DNA of 64,000 nucleotides from Plutella xylostella (lineage: Eukaryota > Arthropoda > Insecta > Lepidoptera > Plutellidae): positions 9,052,001-9,116,000 of the forward strand of contig NC_063987.1 in NCBI RefSeq assembly GCF_932276165.1, read 5' to 3'. Shown here in pieces: positions 36,001-47,350 of this stretch. The notes under the pieces are model-generated. The model did not search any database and had not been told where the DNA came from. It worked only from the letters and a program-made list of their open reading frames with translations. Each line of letters opens with the position of its first letter. The first letter of the stretch is position 1. A program made the translations under genes and the position numbers.

Positions 36001-39000
36001 TCGAGTAACGGTGCTCTTGCACGAGACGACTACCTTTTGGTAAAATTATAACTTCCACTATTCTGGGAACATGCATATACGTACTGTGTACTGTGTATCA
36101 CATCACGTGTAGCCGCAGCCCTACTCAATGTACGGAGCTAGATAATAAACAATGGCAGTCGTCATTAAATTTCTATGAATTTCGAAGGTCATCATTTGGA
36201 GCACAATCCAAAGTGTGAAAGTACCTATTCATGCCTAAACGGCTTCTCTAATATAAATGTATTTTTAATTCGATTCTGGCGCAAACGTTTCATAACTATT
36301 TTTCAACACTGTATCTGCTGAAACTACTTAGACTGACTGGTTAAGATGCAGACGTGCCGTTTTCACAATTCCATTTTGAGTAATCCTCAACTGTTTTTCA
36401 ATGGATCTTTCAGTTAGTTACGTAACTAGTTACCAAGTAAAAAATTACTTGTGTCATGCTCGTACTCGCATCTCATTTAGGAGCTCTCTGGCCTCTAGCT
36501 GAAGGCTAGAACTGGTATATATATCTACTAAGCTAGTACAGAGTTATAACCGGGCAGCGGTGACGTGGCAGCTGCTTGATTTATTAGAGTTTGCTGAAAA
36601 CTTTCTAAATAAGTAATAATTATTAGTCATAATATTAACTCTTTGCAGTTCTTTCAGAATGCAATACCAGGTCGCTGAAGTAGGTAACCTTCCTTAACTG
36701 GACAACAACAACAAGAAGCCTTTTTGTTTTAAATAATGTCACAGTTATTCGCCGTTCCACTGTCATATCGATGTCCAAGGACTTTTTCTTGGGTATAGCT
36801 AACTACCTAAGTTTACCTATAGATAGCCGCAAGCTATCCGCTGTTGGCGAACTGTCAGTTCTGATTGATAAGTCAGGCTCGAGGTGGCTCGTCCAACTGT
36901 CCATGTTCCCGCCACCATGATTGTTGCTTCCACAGATTAGAGAGTCTATGTTGGCTGTCGTTGCATCAGGTCTGATCAGGTACAACTAACATCTTTACGT
37001 ACCATGTTTATTTAATCGAGCTATTTTATTTTGTTTTATCTAGGTTGACTTAATGGTTTCAAAATCGAACCTACAACAATGTAAGTAGGTACCTACCTAC
37101 GTACCTTTGAAGTTGCAACAAGGCGAAGCCTTAAGGTTTTGGCCGAGACCTGCCCTTAGTGTTGACGAACATACCTAAAGGTGACCTTGTTAATGTTTTT
37201 CATATGAAGTACTGAACATTTTACTTATCCTGGTGGCATGACTGATCATTTACTTACCCAGTTAAGACATGTTAGCCGGGTTTCATTTATCAACTATTAT
37301 AATTGTTATTGTTGTGTTAATCAATCTTTATTAATTGATGTCATCTACCAAGGAATGCTGCCAGAGCTCATAATATTCACACATGATGATACAGAATGAT
37401 AGTAGCCCACAAAATGGGTGCAAAGGCTTATAAAATAACTTTCCTTCCTAGTAGGACTGCACAGGAACTCGTTAACCGCCGAGTTAGTTAGAATACAAAA
37501 TTAGACTGTGTGTTACTTGTCAATCTAGAATATGAATATAGTGACCTGCATCATGTTTTGAAAAACTGAATACTTAGTTATCCGCCAGTGTCACAGCCTT
37601 CATCTAATATTTTCCAGTAGCTGATGAGGCTGAGATATTTAGTAAAATTATCTTCCCTTCAAGCACCACTCCTCGTTCCAAGGACTAGATGCCGCGCCAG
37701 GTGTTGCAGGCCGTGTCGTCGTACAGGGCTGACTGAGCAGGTCCACGAGGCTCCAGGGTCGGCTGCTGCATTTCTGAGGTCAGTCCAGAATTACATACCC
37801 TAGTCAGCATGTGCTGACCTGAGCCCCAGCGGCCTGGATCGATATTCTACATTTTACAGCTTTTAATATTGTTGCAAAGTATTTCACTGGTTCCATCCAT
37901 TCGGCTAGTGTATGTTAAAAATATTGCCTTGACAATAACAAGATTTTGATCAATAATTACTTATAAGTATTGCTTTCGAAGAGGCACTGTGTGTATCCAT
38001 ATGTATAAATACCTACCTATATGTATAGGTACATACCTTCCATAACTTTCTGACAAGTCAGGAATAATAAGGAAGTACTTAAGTCTTATGTATACTTATA
38101 CCTTTCTTTTTAGTATATCTATTACCTAGAAATCTATGCATTATAAATTTATAGATTCAAATATTTATCTACTGATATACTCATCAGTAGCTTATGGGTC
38201 ACAGTTGGTTTTCTCTCCACCATGCGATAATAAACACATCTCACAATGTTTAACTAGGTTTCAGATAGGCTCAGACTACATAATAGACGCATTTTTCCTG
38301 AAATAAAAATGACATATTATGTATCTAGCCTATCTGAAACCTAGTCATTTCTGCATGGTGATATTACAACTGAGGCGCGCGGGCGACTCACTCTATTTAT
38401 ATAGGCACCCGCACCTTGCAAATTAAAGGTGGAGAGAAAAATTGACTTTATTTAACTGTCACTGTGACCCTTATGATGCCGAACACGGAGAAAGTCGAAA
38501 CGCCATATCTCACAATGTTTAACTAGGTTTCAGATAGGCTAGATACATAATATGTCATTTTTATTTCAGGAAAAATGCGTCTATTAGCGATTTGTATAGA
38601 TAGGTGTATGACGACCAAACACTACATTAAAGTAAAATTAAGACCTATCACAATCTTCACAAATACATGCCTATCTTCACAAGCAAACATCTGTCACACA
38701 CAACCACAAGACCATCGTTTTCAAAATATCCCCACATCATCATTATCATCATCACAACACATCACATCTCCACTGCTGGGGGGATACACCAGTCTCCAAT
38801 GAAGGAAAGGCTTTAGGCCTAGTCCCTCTGGCCCAGTGCGGGTTGGTGGACTCCACATACCTCGTTGTAAGCAGTCATGAGTCGCTCCCGGTAGGCGGCC
38901 TCGAGCTGCAGCAGCACGTTTTCCTTCTTGGCCTGCACCAGCAGCTCCTGCCCCGCCGCCTGCCACTGGGACTTCTTCTCCGCTGCGATGGATTCTTCTA

Positions 39001-40779
39001 GAGTTGTGATGGTCTGCTGGCGGCCCTCGTTCCACTCGCTTTCTACGGCCTGTGGAGAAGGTGAGGTCAGGGTGAGGGTATAAACAAAAGATTGGATTGA
39101 TGATGTAAGGAATAAAGATTGGGAGTGTATTATGTAGTCTGTGCTAAACTGCTAACTAAATGGATTTAGACAAAACTTAAACTGCTTTTTATTCGCAAGA
39201 TCTATAGGAATAACTTTTAAGGTGGCATTTTTTAAAACAGTCACTATAAAATTTAGCAAGAAATTCCTGTTAGTGAATTGATCAGCTGCACAGTTTCTTG
39301 TCTGTATGTATGGATTTGCTGTAGCTGATTATCATATTATAGGTTGATGCTCAACATAGACTGTAGCATCTTACAAAAGAAATATATTTATCAATTATTA
39401 TTTTTTAGATAGTAAAAAAGAGCCTTACATCAACTTCCTTGTCCAAATACTTGGCGAGGGGGGGTCCGAACTTCTTGGCGGCCACGTAGACCATGATGAA
39501 GATGGAAAGCCCCGAGTAGAACTCGTGCTCCATGACGTAGATCTCCTTGCTGCACAGGTATGTTGCCAGACCCACTCCGAAGGTGTACGGGCCAGTCACA
39601 CCGGTCTTGGAGTGGAACAGCTGGAACCTGGAGGGATGATGTGGTTAGAGTTGCTTAGAGTGGTTAGAACTACTGCTAGTGATCACAATACACTTAAGTA
39701 AAGGAAAATTATACATATTTAAATTAATAAGAAAATTTTGGGATGCAAAGTATTTGACAGTGTTGGTTAAATGAATATCTGGATAGTTCAAAACACAGTT
39801 AAATTAGGTATGATGCCATTGAGGTTGAACCTATCATCTAGTCCAGGCTCAGACTAGGCTTCTACTAAGGATCTACACCTCTTCTAAGCTACACCAACCT
39901 AACTAATTAACCAAAGCTATTACAGATTTTTACCATTAAATCAATGGTTTAAAGTTAAAATGATGGGTAATTCATTCTATTAATCATAACTGCAGAAACC
40001 CACCATTCCTCGGGGATGAATCCAAGGCGAACCTTGCCAGGCTCCCCACGCACGGGGCGCGGGAAGTTCTGTTCATCGCGGGCACCGCTGGACGAGCCGC
40101 GGGCAACCAGAGCAGTGGAGGCGGACTGCCGAGCCGCTACTGGAATTGTTGGCATTGTAGACAGGTGAGCTTACTTACTTGTGAATACAATTGAAAGTTA
40201 AGAGGATTTATTTATTACAGTGACATTAACACAGGACTTGCTTGGTAGGTTTTACAAACTATGCCTTCAAAGATTACGTATACATATAGTAGAACAACAA
40301 GGGTGGCAAAGGCTAGATAAGTGTAACTCGGTGTCTCACTGGAGAAAACCAGTAGGACTTATTGGATTGCTAAAGAGGAGAACTTGAAATGACACCGGAA
40401 ATAATTTATGTAAACAAAGAACTTAGGGGTTCGAGTTTAGAAGGGATTTTTCTCATCAGCTGATGATACCTTACTAAGATTTTAGGTTATAATTTAAAAT
40501 AAATACTTCTGAGCTTTTTATACAGATTATATACCTTTTTACAACACACAAGCTTCCGTTTAGCGATAACAGTTATGAAATAAATAACATAAAATAACCA
40601 AATCAATAAGGAAACTAGCAAAAAGGTAAGTTTTTATCACTTGTCAAAGTAGTGTTACATAAACCTCGGCAACCAAGAAGGTTAAGTTTGTTTATGTTTT
40701 AAACACCTGACGGGATACTTAATTAACTTTAACAACATGAATTTAACTCACCTGTACGCAAAGCTACGCGGGATAGCAT
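33084..40779 (-). CDS. ATPsynB: ATP synthase subunit b, mitochondrial
   Basis: Peripheral-stalk subunit of the inner-membrane F1Fo ATP synthase, 253 residues. Exons in transcription order: 40752-40779, 40004-40169, 39429-39627, 38861-39049, 33084-33263. Exon 1 is only 28 bases (MLSRVALRT), found because its phase and donor fit the next exon; it starts the mitochondrial presequence. Exon 2 gives MPTIPVAARQ and GKVRLGFIPEEW. Exon 3 holds the membrane hairpin (VTGPYTFGVGLATYLC, SGLSIFIMVYVAAKKFGPPL). Exons 4 and 5 form the long charged helix (EGRQQTITTLEESIAAEKKSQW, KRRLDYQLQKATLERNLSQ), ending SAMAARQK. Length agrees with insect orthologues (about 240). The last intron is 5.6 kb and filled with repeats. 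Confidence 0.96.
33378..33512 (+). mobile_element. LINE C-terminal fragment (RTE-like)
   Basis: The plus strand reads RPPARWTNDLRRVAGSGWM, then AEDRVLWRSLGEAYVQQW to a stop, the usual C-terminal end of a common insect RTE-like ORF2. A shorter 3' piece (TGTCCAGCAGTGGACGATAA) follows at about 33555-33630. It lies antisense in the last ATP synthase intron. Confidence 0.7.
33758..33932 (+). repeat. Inverted repeat arm with TATA-like core, left
   Basis: From CTGAGCCTATCTGAAACC to CGCGCGCCTCAGTTG, this is the near-exact inverse of 38368-38545. It carries CTATATAAATAG at 33897-33908, followed about 20-30 bases later by a TCAGTTG initiator-like site. A short frame (MAQCSHGSRRL...) begins at 33966 but stops after 28 codons. 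Confidence 0.75.
34620..35010. repeat. GC-rich minisatellite
   Basis: CCACCTGCATCGCAGCG-type units begin at 34695, 34831 and 34939, alternating with CCTGCATCGCTGCATAGACC units. The long frames on both strands arise from the repeat (no stops in a GC-rich unit) and are not supported as genes. Confidence 0.7.
35511..35640 (+). mobile_element. MITE, family 3, intact copy
   Basis: About 130 bases from TTACTCTATACTGATGAG to TTCGTTTTTCGTCATATAAA, the two ends being rough inverses. It is uninterrupted, unlike the copy at 16941-17330. Confidence 0.65.
36820..36980 (-). other. Possible orphan exon in ATP synthase intron
   Basis: On the minus strand a ctgatcag acceptor is followed by an open stretch beginning PDATTANIDSLICGSNN and including SWTSHLEPDLSIRT and SPTADSLRLSI, then a TATAG/GTAAAC donor. 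Composition looks coding (Ser/Asp/Thr-rich low-complexity protein). I do not recognise the protein and see no partner exon with confidence. Confidence 0.3.
37690..37778 (-). other. Possible orphan terminal exon in ATP synthase intron
   Basis: On the minus strand a gacctcag acceptor leads into a frame ending QSALYDDTACNTWRGI and TAG. Almost all of its last 16 codons end in G or C, which is typical of real exons here and not of introns. No protein is recognised. It could be a last exon of a nested gene or a captured gene fragment. Confidence 0.35.
38244..38585. mobile_element. Compound inverted-repeat element, right arm
   Basis: At 38282-38585 inverted copies of about 57 bases (TAATAGACGCATTTTTCCTG inward to CTATCTGAAACCTAGT) flank a 175-base core that is the inverse of 33758-33932, TATA box included. 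Just outside, 38244-38282 repeats CTCACAATGTTTAACTAGG once more, so the site has a nested history. Confidence 0.65.
38755..38858 (-). repeat. Dispersed SINE/LINE tail abutting an exon
   Basis: On the minus strand it starts within the first ten bases of the ATP synthase intron (GTATGTGGAGTCCACCAACC), continues through GACTAGGCCTAAAGCC and ends in TGATGATGATAA. Copies of the same tail are seen at about 21530-21620 and 60440-60540. Confidence 0.6.
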
Positions 40780-42772
40780 ATTTATAGCGTATTTTACAAA
40801 TAAATTCTATTTTTCTCGACAGTCCTCCCAAAAAGTACCTTTTAGACTAGAGCTGTGCAAAAACTGCAAAACTCGATTGTCGATTATATCACTTGTCGAG
40901 GCAAGTTGTTTCGAATCGAGACGTTGAATCGAATACCATTTTTTAAATAAATCTGGGTTTTGGGTTTGGGAGTGGGACTGTTAGCTGCTAAAATGTTGAT
41001 AAACGAAAAAGGTTATAGGATGAATGGGAAAAACTTATTCATAATCCATTATTTTATTGCTTCCACACTGGAGGTCCGAAGGCTATTTATAAAATGCATT
41101 ATTGATCGCCCGGGTCAGGGCAAAGTTTGAGCAGTAGTTTTCCACCTGGCTTTCGTTATTTAGTGCAACGGTTCATCAAAGTAGTGAACTATTTATCAAC
41201 AAATATATTGGTTTTGCATTTGAATAAAGTGTCGATTTGATCAAATAAACGTGCAAAATGGCTAATATTCAAGCAATATGGAAGAGAATGGTAAAAACCA
41301 CTAGTTAAGATAAGATTATGTTGTCATTTCATTTCTTTTTCTTCTATACATTTTGAGTTTATCACAAAACACTGATCAATAATAGCTGATTTTAACCCTT
41401 TACTTCTTACGAAGCCATAAATGGCTCTTGGAATTTAATATTTTATTCTACCCCAACAAAAAAAAATATTTAAAAAATGATATCGCTATACTTTTAGTCA
41501 CTTCTTTGTTTATATAAACATATTTTTTCTGTCCATGGTATGTGTCATCTGCGAATATAATCGCAACTTATCCCAGGTGCAATGATTGCTTTCTGTGAAT
41601 GTGATTTTTCTGAAACTTTGAAATTCTGCAAAAAATATAAAAAGTACGTTGTTGGTAGTAAAAAAAATGTTTTCCTTTTGTGCATACCTTATATTTTCTG
41701 GAACTTGTCAATTAATTAATTATTATTAGTTTTATATATCTTATTTTCTCAATTATCTGAGAAAGCCATTTCTGGCTTCCTATGCGTTGAGGCTATAATA
41801 TTTATGCCAGAAATGGCTTCCTATGCACTCGTACATACTAACTAGATTTTTAACCTATCTTTTCAGAACAAATACTTCGCTTATTTATACCTGAAAAAAT
41901 ACAATACCTGATGTTGACTCCTTACGTAATTTCACTAATGACTTATTTTACAAATTTTAAAATTTACTAATTAACTAAATTTACTTGTATTATTTAAATA
42001 TACATATATGTTCTTATTTAATAATAATTTGTCACTGATAAATTGCTGATCCGAAAAAAGAGCTGTAATAAAGCAATTCAGGAATTGTGATAGTATTTAT
42101 TTGCCTCCTGCAGTAGTCCAGCTACCATATCCCAGGATAGATGGCAAGGGAGACTCCTCAATGTTATCAAATGCTAGCAGAACAGACAATCTTACAGGTA
42201 GACACGAATCTCCTGGACCATCCCAAAAAAAACGTTTAACTGTACCTGTAGAGATGAGGACCTGCTTTAGCTGTGTTTGAATTTGATAGAAACAAGCAGA
42301 ATTAACCATTTTTCAATCCAATTATGAAAAGTTTATAGTTTTGGTATGTCTAATCAGAAAATTAATTATATGAAATATTTTCACAAAAACTGATATCTGT
42401 CTATGTAGTGCATGGGAAGCCATAAATGGCATAGATATACCAAGTACCAGTGCATACGAAGCCATTTCTGGCTCCTAATTTTTTTTTCTAAAATAAAGTA
42501 GCTAAATTTTTTTTTTACTTAAAAATGTTGTTATTATCCCTTATTAAACGATATTCAAGTAAAAAATATTTTTTATCTCAATCCCTTAATAATTCATGCA
42601 GTAGAGGGTTAAATATTTTATATTATAAAAATGTATAGTTTCGGAACGCATTTCCTAATCACAAAATCCTGCAGCCTGCAGCTGTCAAAAAATTGTTGAC
42701 GTTCTTTCTTGATAAGATTGGAAACACAAAAATACATGAAAAGTTGAATAGAAATTAAGAGATTTATCAAAG
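40780..42772. other. Intergenic, ATP synthase b to SVIP
   Basis: About 2 kb between divergent start codons. Most of it (41396-42608) is the piggyBac-type element; the remaining 600 bases next to ATPsynB must hold that gene's promoter, for which no TATA box is seen. Confidence 0.5.
41396..42608. mobile_element. Non-autonomous piggyBac-type element
   Basis: TTAA at 41392-41395 and 42609-42612 flank CCCTTTACTTC on the left and GCAGTAGAGGG on the right, inverted ends with the CCCT...AGGG form of piggyBac transposons, whose target duplication is TTAA. Inside are several palindromic AGCCATAAATGGCT and AGCCATTTCTGGCTTCC motifs near both ends (41412, 41765, 41808, 42418, 42463). The only frame of note, 42097-42309 on the minus strand, is not a recognisable transposase. 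Confidence 0.7.
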
Positions 42773-44041
42773 ATGGGGATATTTACTTCTTGCTGTAGGC
42801 CTTCAGCTTCCGAAGTGATAACTCCAGACGTGGTAAGTCGCTTTGTAGCTCTGAAAACTGATCGAAACATAACTTTAAACTTTTATTTCGTCTTTGTTTA
42901 CCATTTCTCATACTTCTTCCTAATCATTTAAATACGATAGACACCCCAAAGAAGCACTTCACATCTAGTCACACAGGAATACTAAACTTAAATGACGCCC
43001 AGGAACAAAATACTCCGTAATCATCACCCTAACCTAAGTTTCCGAGCGCAAATTGCTCAACTACCCCACTTTCGGTACTAGGAAACCAGATGTCGGCACA
43101 CGTCGACGCCAATACCAATCTTTAATCTCACCCAAGAAGAAAGCACTCCATGAAAATCTCATCATCATCACCGAAACCTATGTTTCCAACCACAAATTTC
43201 ACCAACTTCCCAACTCTCGGTACCAGGAGACCAGACGTCGCCAGCAGACGGAGGCGGCGGAGAAGCGGCGCGCGCAGGAGAGCGCGCGCGGGGTGAAGGA
43301 CCCGGAGCGGGTGCGGCGCGCGCAGCAACGGCAGGAGGAGATGGAGAAGAGGGAGCAAGAGCTGGCCCAGCAGGGGGGCGCTAACTTGAAGGTTTGTGTG
43401 GTTTTTTTGCGTTTGAATTCCACAAAGCATATACTTATTACATTGTAATGACTAATGCTGACATGGGCAAAGTTGATTTTAAATATATTTCTTACTTGCT
43501 TCCACAGTATACAGACAGAAAGAGCCAGATATAGATTTAATGTTAACATAGCTGAAAGTTCCTTTCTGCAACTCAGCATTAAACATGATATCCTTAAAGA
43601 ATTTGGGGCCGTCCATTAATCACGTGAGGCTCAAAGGGGGGGTGGAGGGGGTACGGAAAACATCACGAAACATCAAAAATACACATGATCCAGGGGGGGG
43701 TAGGGGGGAGTGGTCCCAAACCCCACCGAATATCACCAGGGGGGAGGGGGGGGGGGGGTCAAAAAATGAGAAAAACGACCTCACGTGATTAATGGACGGC
43801 CCCTTTGTAAAAAAAGTACACTTGCAAAGTAGGTATTTCTTGCTTGCCACATTATCCTGGCAGGAGGTAAGGATGTTATAAAGGACTATAAAAGTACCTA
43901 CTTAAAACATTCAGGCACATCTTGACAACTAGACTATCACAAAAAAAATCTTTGATATGTATTTTCAATCTTTCCAAACAAAACAATGTTTCATTAGGTA
44001 ATAATATTTTGTTTTTCTGTTTCCAGTGGACATCTGGCTGA
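42773..44041 (+). CDS. SVIP: Small VCP/p97-interacting protein homologue
   Basis: A 79-residue protein in three exons: 42773-42832 (MGIFTSCCRPSASEVITPDV), 43227-43391, and 44027-44041 (WTSG and stop). In vertebrates SVIP binds the AAA ATPase p97/VCP through an N-terminal VCP-interacting motif and inhibits ER-associated degradation. Visible support: initiating MG with CC nearby, the usual N-myristoylation and palmitoylation pattern; the motif RRRQQTEAAEKRRAQESARG, with the AA, R and RG positions of the VCP-interacting motif; a charged helix (PERVRRAQQRQEEMEKREQ); and the tail NLKWTSG, comparable to LRWTVS. Human SVIP is 77 residues. All junctions are phase 0. A poly(A) signal lies at 44879-44884. 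Exons 1 and 3 are too short to be found as plain open frames. Confidence 0.88.
43605..43803. mobile_element. GGGGCCGTCCATTAATCACG MITE in SVIP intron 2
   Basis: The 25-base end GGGGCCGTCCATTAATCACG (then TGAGG) recurs as its exact inverse at 43779-43803. The interior is G-rich on the plus strand, with runs up to 11 Gs at 43748-43758. The ends resemble a MITE type widespread in insects. Confidence 0.8.
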
Positions 44042-46206
44042 GATACGGCCAACACGTCCAGTGAACAATCCAATGAAAAACCGCCATAAAAATGGATAAC
44101 CGATTAAATCAGTCATGAAAAGTTTTGGTAAATATTTGTGCTATTCTTATATGTCTATTTTTGATGTAATAACTATCCTACATCTTGGTAACTTCGTGAC
44201 ATATTTGTCGGTAAGTAGAATGTACTCTATATTTATAAAGGATTGTACCTTGCATGTATACTGTTGCAAATTATTTTCATCTTATGCCTCCCTGAATAAT
44301 TTTTAGGAGGGATGGTTTGGTGTGATAGTTGTAGTCTCCTAACGTTATAAACACTGGAGAAAAGTAAAAAAGTATATTTTTAAATATCTTTATAATTATG
44401 CAAAGAACAGCTTTTCATTTCTCACAATCATTTATTTACTAAATATGTTAAAGTTAAATTTGCTCAATAATTTCCATCCACAAATCAACACTGCTTTGTA
44501 AATAACATTACTAATTCTATTCTGCCAATATGGTTACACATTTATTAAAATTGTTATAATGTTTGTATTATTGTTAGTAAGTATTGTTACTTTTAAGTGT
44601 TATTATTATACTTAATTAAGTTTATTACTGATTTGATTGATGATAATGAATTTTGGTTGTTTCATTATAACTCAATAAGGAATGTTTAATTATTGTATTG
44701 ATTAATCATAAGTATTTATTTTATTATAAGATATATTGCTGTGCTATATTTAAAGATGCCAGTTGCTTGCAAGCCATGTTAGTCAAACATTCCTAGTTAC
44801 TATCCAAATTATTATTTTCTAAAATTATTTATAACACCTGTCTATCTGTGTTTGAAATTTTGCGATTTGAATATATTAAATAAAATAATTTACATGGTAT
44901 ATTCAGAAATGACTTATCGAATTTATTGAAAAATCTATGGGGCCTATACTTATTCCAAAACATAGCCTTCAGAGTTTAACTCTTAAAAACTAACTTGATC
45001 TATTCTATACCAGATAAATTTAGTTTCTTAAATAATTTCAGAGACATTAACTCTTATAAATGTTCTACATAATACTCATAGGTGCTACTATCTTGAAATT
45101 GAAGTGGTACAATATGTTCAGATATTTTACCAATTCCTATAGCAGTACACGATTATTCACTGACCATGAACTTAAATTATAATTTTGTTGTACCTTTCCT
45201 CTACAACTTGAAGTCTATAGTGCAACCGTTCTTGCATCAACATGTAACTTTGTGGTTTCATACAAATAGAGAAAGTTTGCTTCATATAAGATAAAAAACA
45301 CAATTATAAATTATAACACAGTTTTCTATTAATGCTCCATCACAATAAAATAATGTCTATATTATGGAAATTATAAATGTCTAGTTAATGTTTTGGTGTC
45401 ATATAATATTAGCTATACAAGAATATTTGTCTAACTATTTATATAGATGTGTAATTATATAAATAAATGTTGTCCAACTAAATAAGGCTGTTATGTAGAT
45501 AAGTCATCCTGTGAAAATCCTTGAAAAAATTGGCATGCCTATCCTATGATTCTTGTGAAGTAAAGTAAGTAAATGTAATAACTTCTTATTTTGATAACAA
45601 CAACAAAAATAATGCTTTTACTAAAATACGGCAGACTTTTTTAATCATTTATCTGCAGGCAGACAGGTCAATGAAATTGATATCCTAAATAACAACAACA
45701 ACAGGAACGTGAAGTGTGCTAAAACAAATTTCTAGACTCGGTCACTTCTATTCGACCGTAACGGTGCATACAGTCACACTTAGTCATTGTAAACAATATT
45801 TCTATTAAGAAATTGTTGCAAATTGAAAAGTGAAATTAAAGTTAATTAGGTACAGTTACGCATCACCTTAAACTTATCATGATTCATGACCATTTTCAAT
45901 ATTGATTTCAATCAGACCCCGTGTCTGCATAACAGCCTGAGTATTTTTTGTAAGAATCTTTTATATCTAAATGTTATTAATTTATACTGTGAATAAATGA
46001 TGTCATGCACTATGAATTTCTGTTTAAAAATATAACCCTTTATTGAGGATAATTATGTAGGCATTTGGTTGTTATCACAACCTAAATATCTAACTATAAT
46101 TGTCTTATCTTTATTTTGTTAGAAGAGGTCCCACATTCGATTCATGACTCAGTTATTATTGCGTCCATGATCACGAATAAAATCTATTTAATCTATCATC
46201 ATAAAA

Positions 46207-46372
46207 GTCTTCATCATCATCATCAGCCGGTAACCACCCACTGCTGTTCGTAGGCCTTACCCAATGAAGAAGTGCCGCAATACTCTTGCCTTCTTCTTCG
46301 AGCAACTACCAGCCACCTGTCTAAACCGTCGGTCCAGCGTGCCTAAGGGCGTCCCACGCTCTGCAAACATAA
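46207..46372. repeat. Dispersed repeat with CATCATCATCATCAG
   Basis: CATCATCATCAGCCGGTAAC, then CCCACTGCTGTTCGTAGGCC and CTACCAGCCACCTGTC. This has the layout of a decayed lepidopteran retroposon tail; no intact ends. Confidence 0.45.
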
Positions 46373-46625
46373 CTGTCTGTGTTTATAGCGATGACTGTAT
46401 TATTTTGCCTTCAGTGATAACTTGATAAGCAACAGCTTTCACAACTAATCCACCACACCTCCGCCCGAATATTACTATGTCGCGTTACAGGTGAATCATC
46501 ACTATTCGTTATACAGGTGTTCTGTATCGTCAATTTATAATATTCAGTAGTATTATGTAATTTAGATATCAATCCGGTATATCTACGTATACCTACATAC
46601 AGAAAGTTGTTAATTAGGTAAGTAC

Positions 46626-46680
46626 AACTTATACACTGTGATGATGATGATGATTGATGATAAATCACAGTGTATAAGTT
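46626..46680. repeat. 17-base perfect hairpin
   Basis: AACTTATACACTGTGAT at 46626-46642 and its exact inverse at 46664-46680, separated by a GATGATGATGATT-type loop. Confidence 0.6.
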
Positions 46681-47144
46681 AGGTAAGTACATGATTTATC
46701 ATCACAGTGTTTTAAATAGTGACTACCTAGGGCTGCTAGCTAGCTACCTTTTTTGAGTTTAGCACTGTATGTTTTAACTAAACCAAATCATTGTCACCAC
46801 CTGTATTGTCAACCTACCTATGTATTGTAGGCTGGTAGGTATTATCTTTGCGGTTCGATAAAACGTATCGTGGATTCACGATTAGATCATAATAAAAAAT
46901 AGTGTTTTGGTAATTTTATTTATTTAGTTCTTTATCACGTTTTGATTAATTAAGTGCCTCTATACGTACAATTGATCCTTACCTGTAAATTTCTATAATA
47001 TTATCAATTAAAATTAATTAGTTAAGTAGGTATACTTATACCAGTTAGGTAAACTTTTGTGTAAGACAGTAGTTACTGTGAATATTTGAAGCCAGATAAT
47101 ATTGGGTAAGTACCTAACATAATTTTTATACAGTACTAGCTGTT

Positions 47145-47350
47145 CCCGCGAGCTTCGCTTCGCCTTAAATAGTTTTCCCGTGGGAATTCCGGGATAAAAA
47201 GTAGCCTATGTTCTTTCTCAGGGTCTAGACCATATGTATACCATATTTCATTCAAATCCGTTCAGTAGTTTTGGCGTGAAAGAGTAACAGACATACATAC
47301 AGACATACAGACATACAGCCACAGTTACTTTCGCATTTATAATATTAGTA
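47145..47350 (+). mobile_element. RTE-type LINE 3' end or derived SINE
   Basis: Contains CTGTTCCCGCGAGCTTCGCT, AAAAAGTAGCCTATGTTCTT, CAAATCCGTTCAGTAGTTTT and TTTCGCATTTATAATATTAG, then a run of short TAGTAAGGAT repeats. This is a very common arthropod repeat; short tandem units at the 3' end are typical of RTE elements. Confidence 0.7.

Noticed and set aside
42097..42309. 70-codon minus-strand frame in the piggyBac-type element
   Set aside because: Could be a transposase remnant, but no piggyBac catalytic motif is visible, so it was not called.
43053..43448. 131-codon plus-strand frame starting at 43053
   Set aside because: Only the part from 43227 to 43391 is exon; the upstream part is intron before a ggtaccag acceptor, and the real start is the small exon at 42773.
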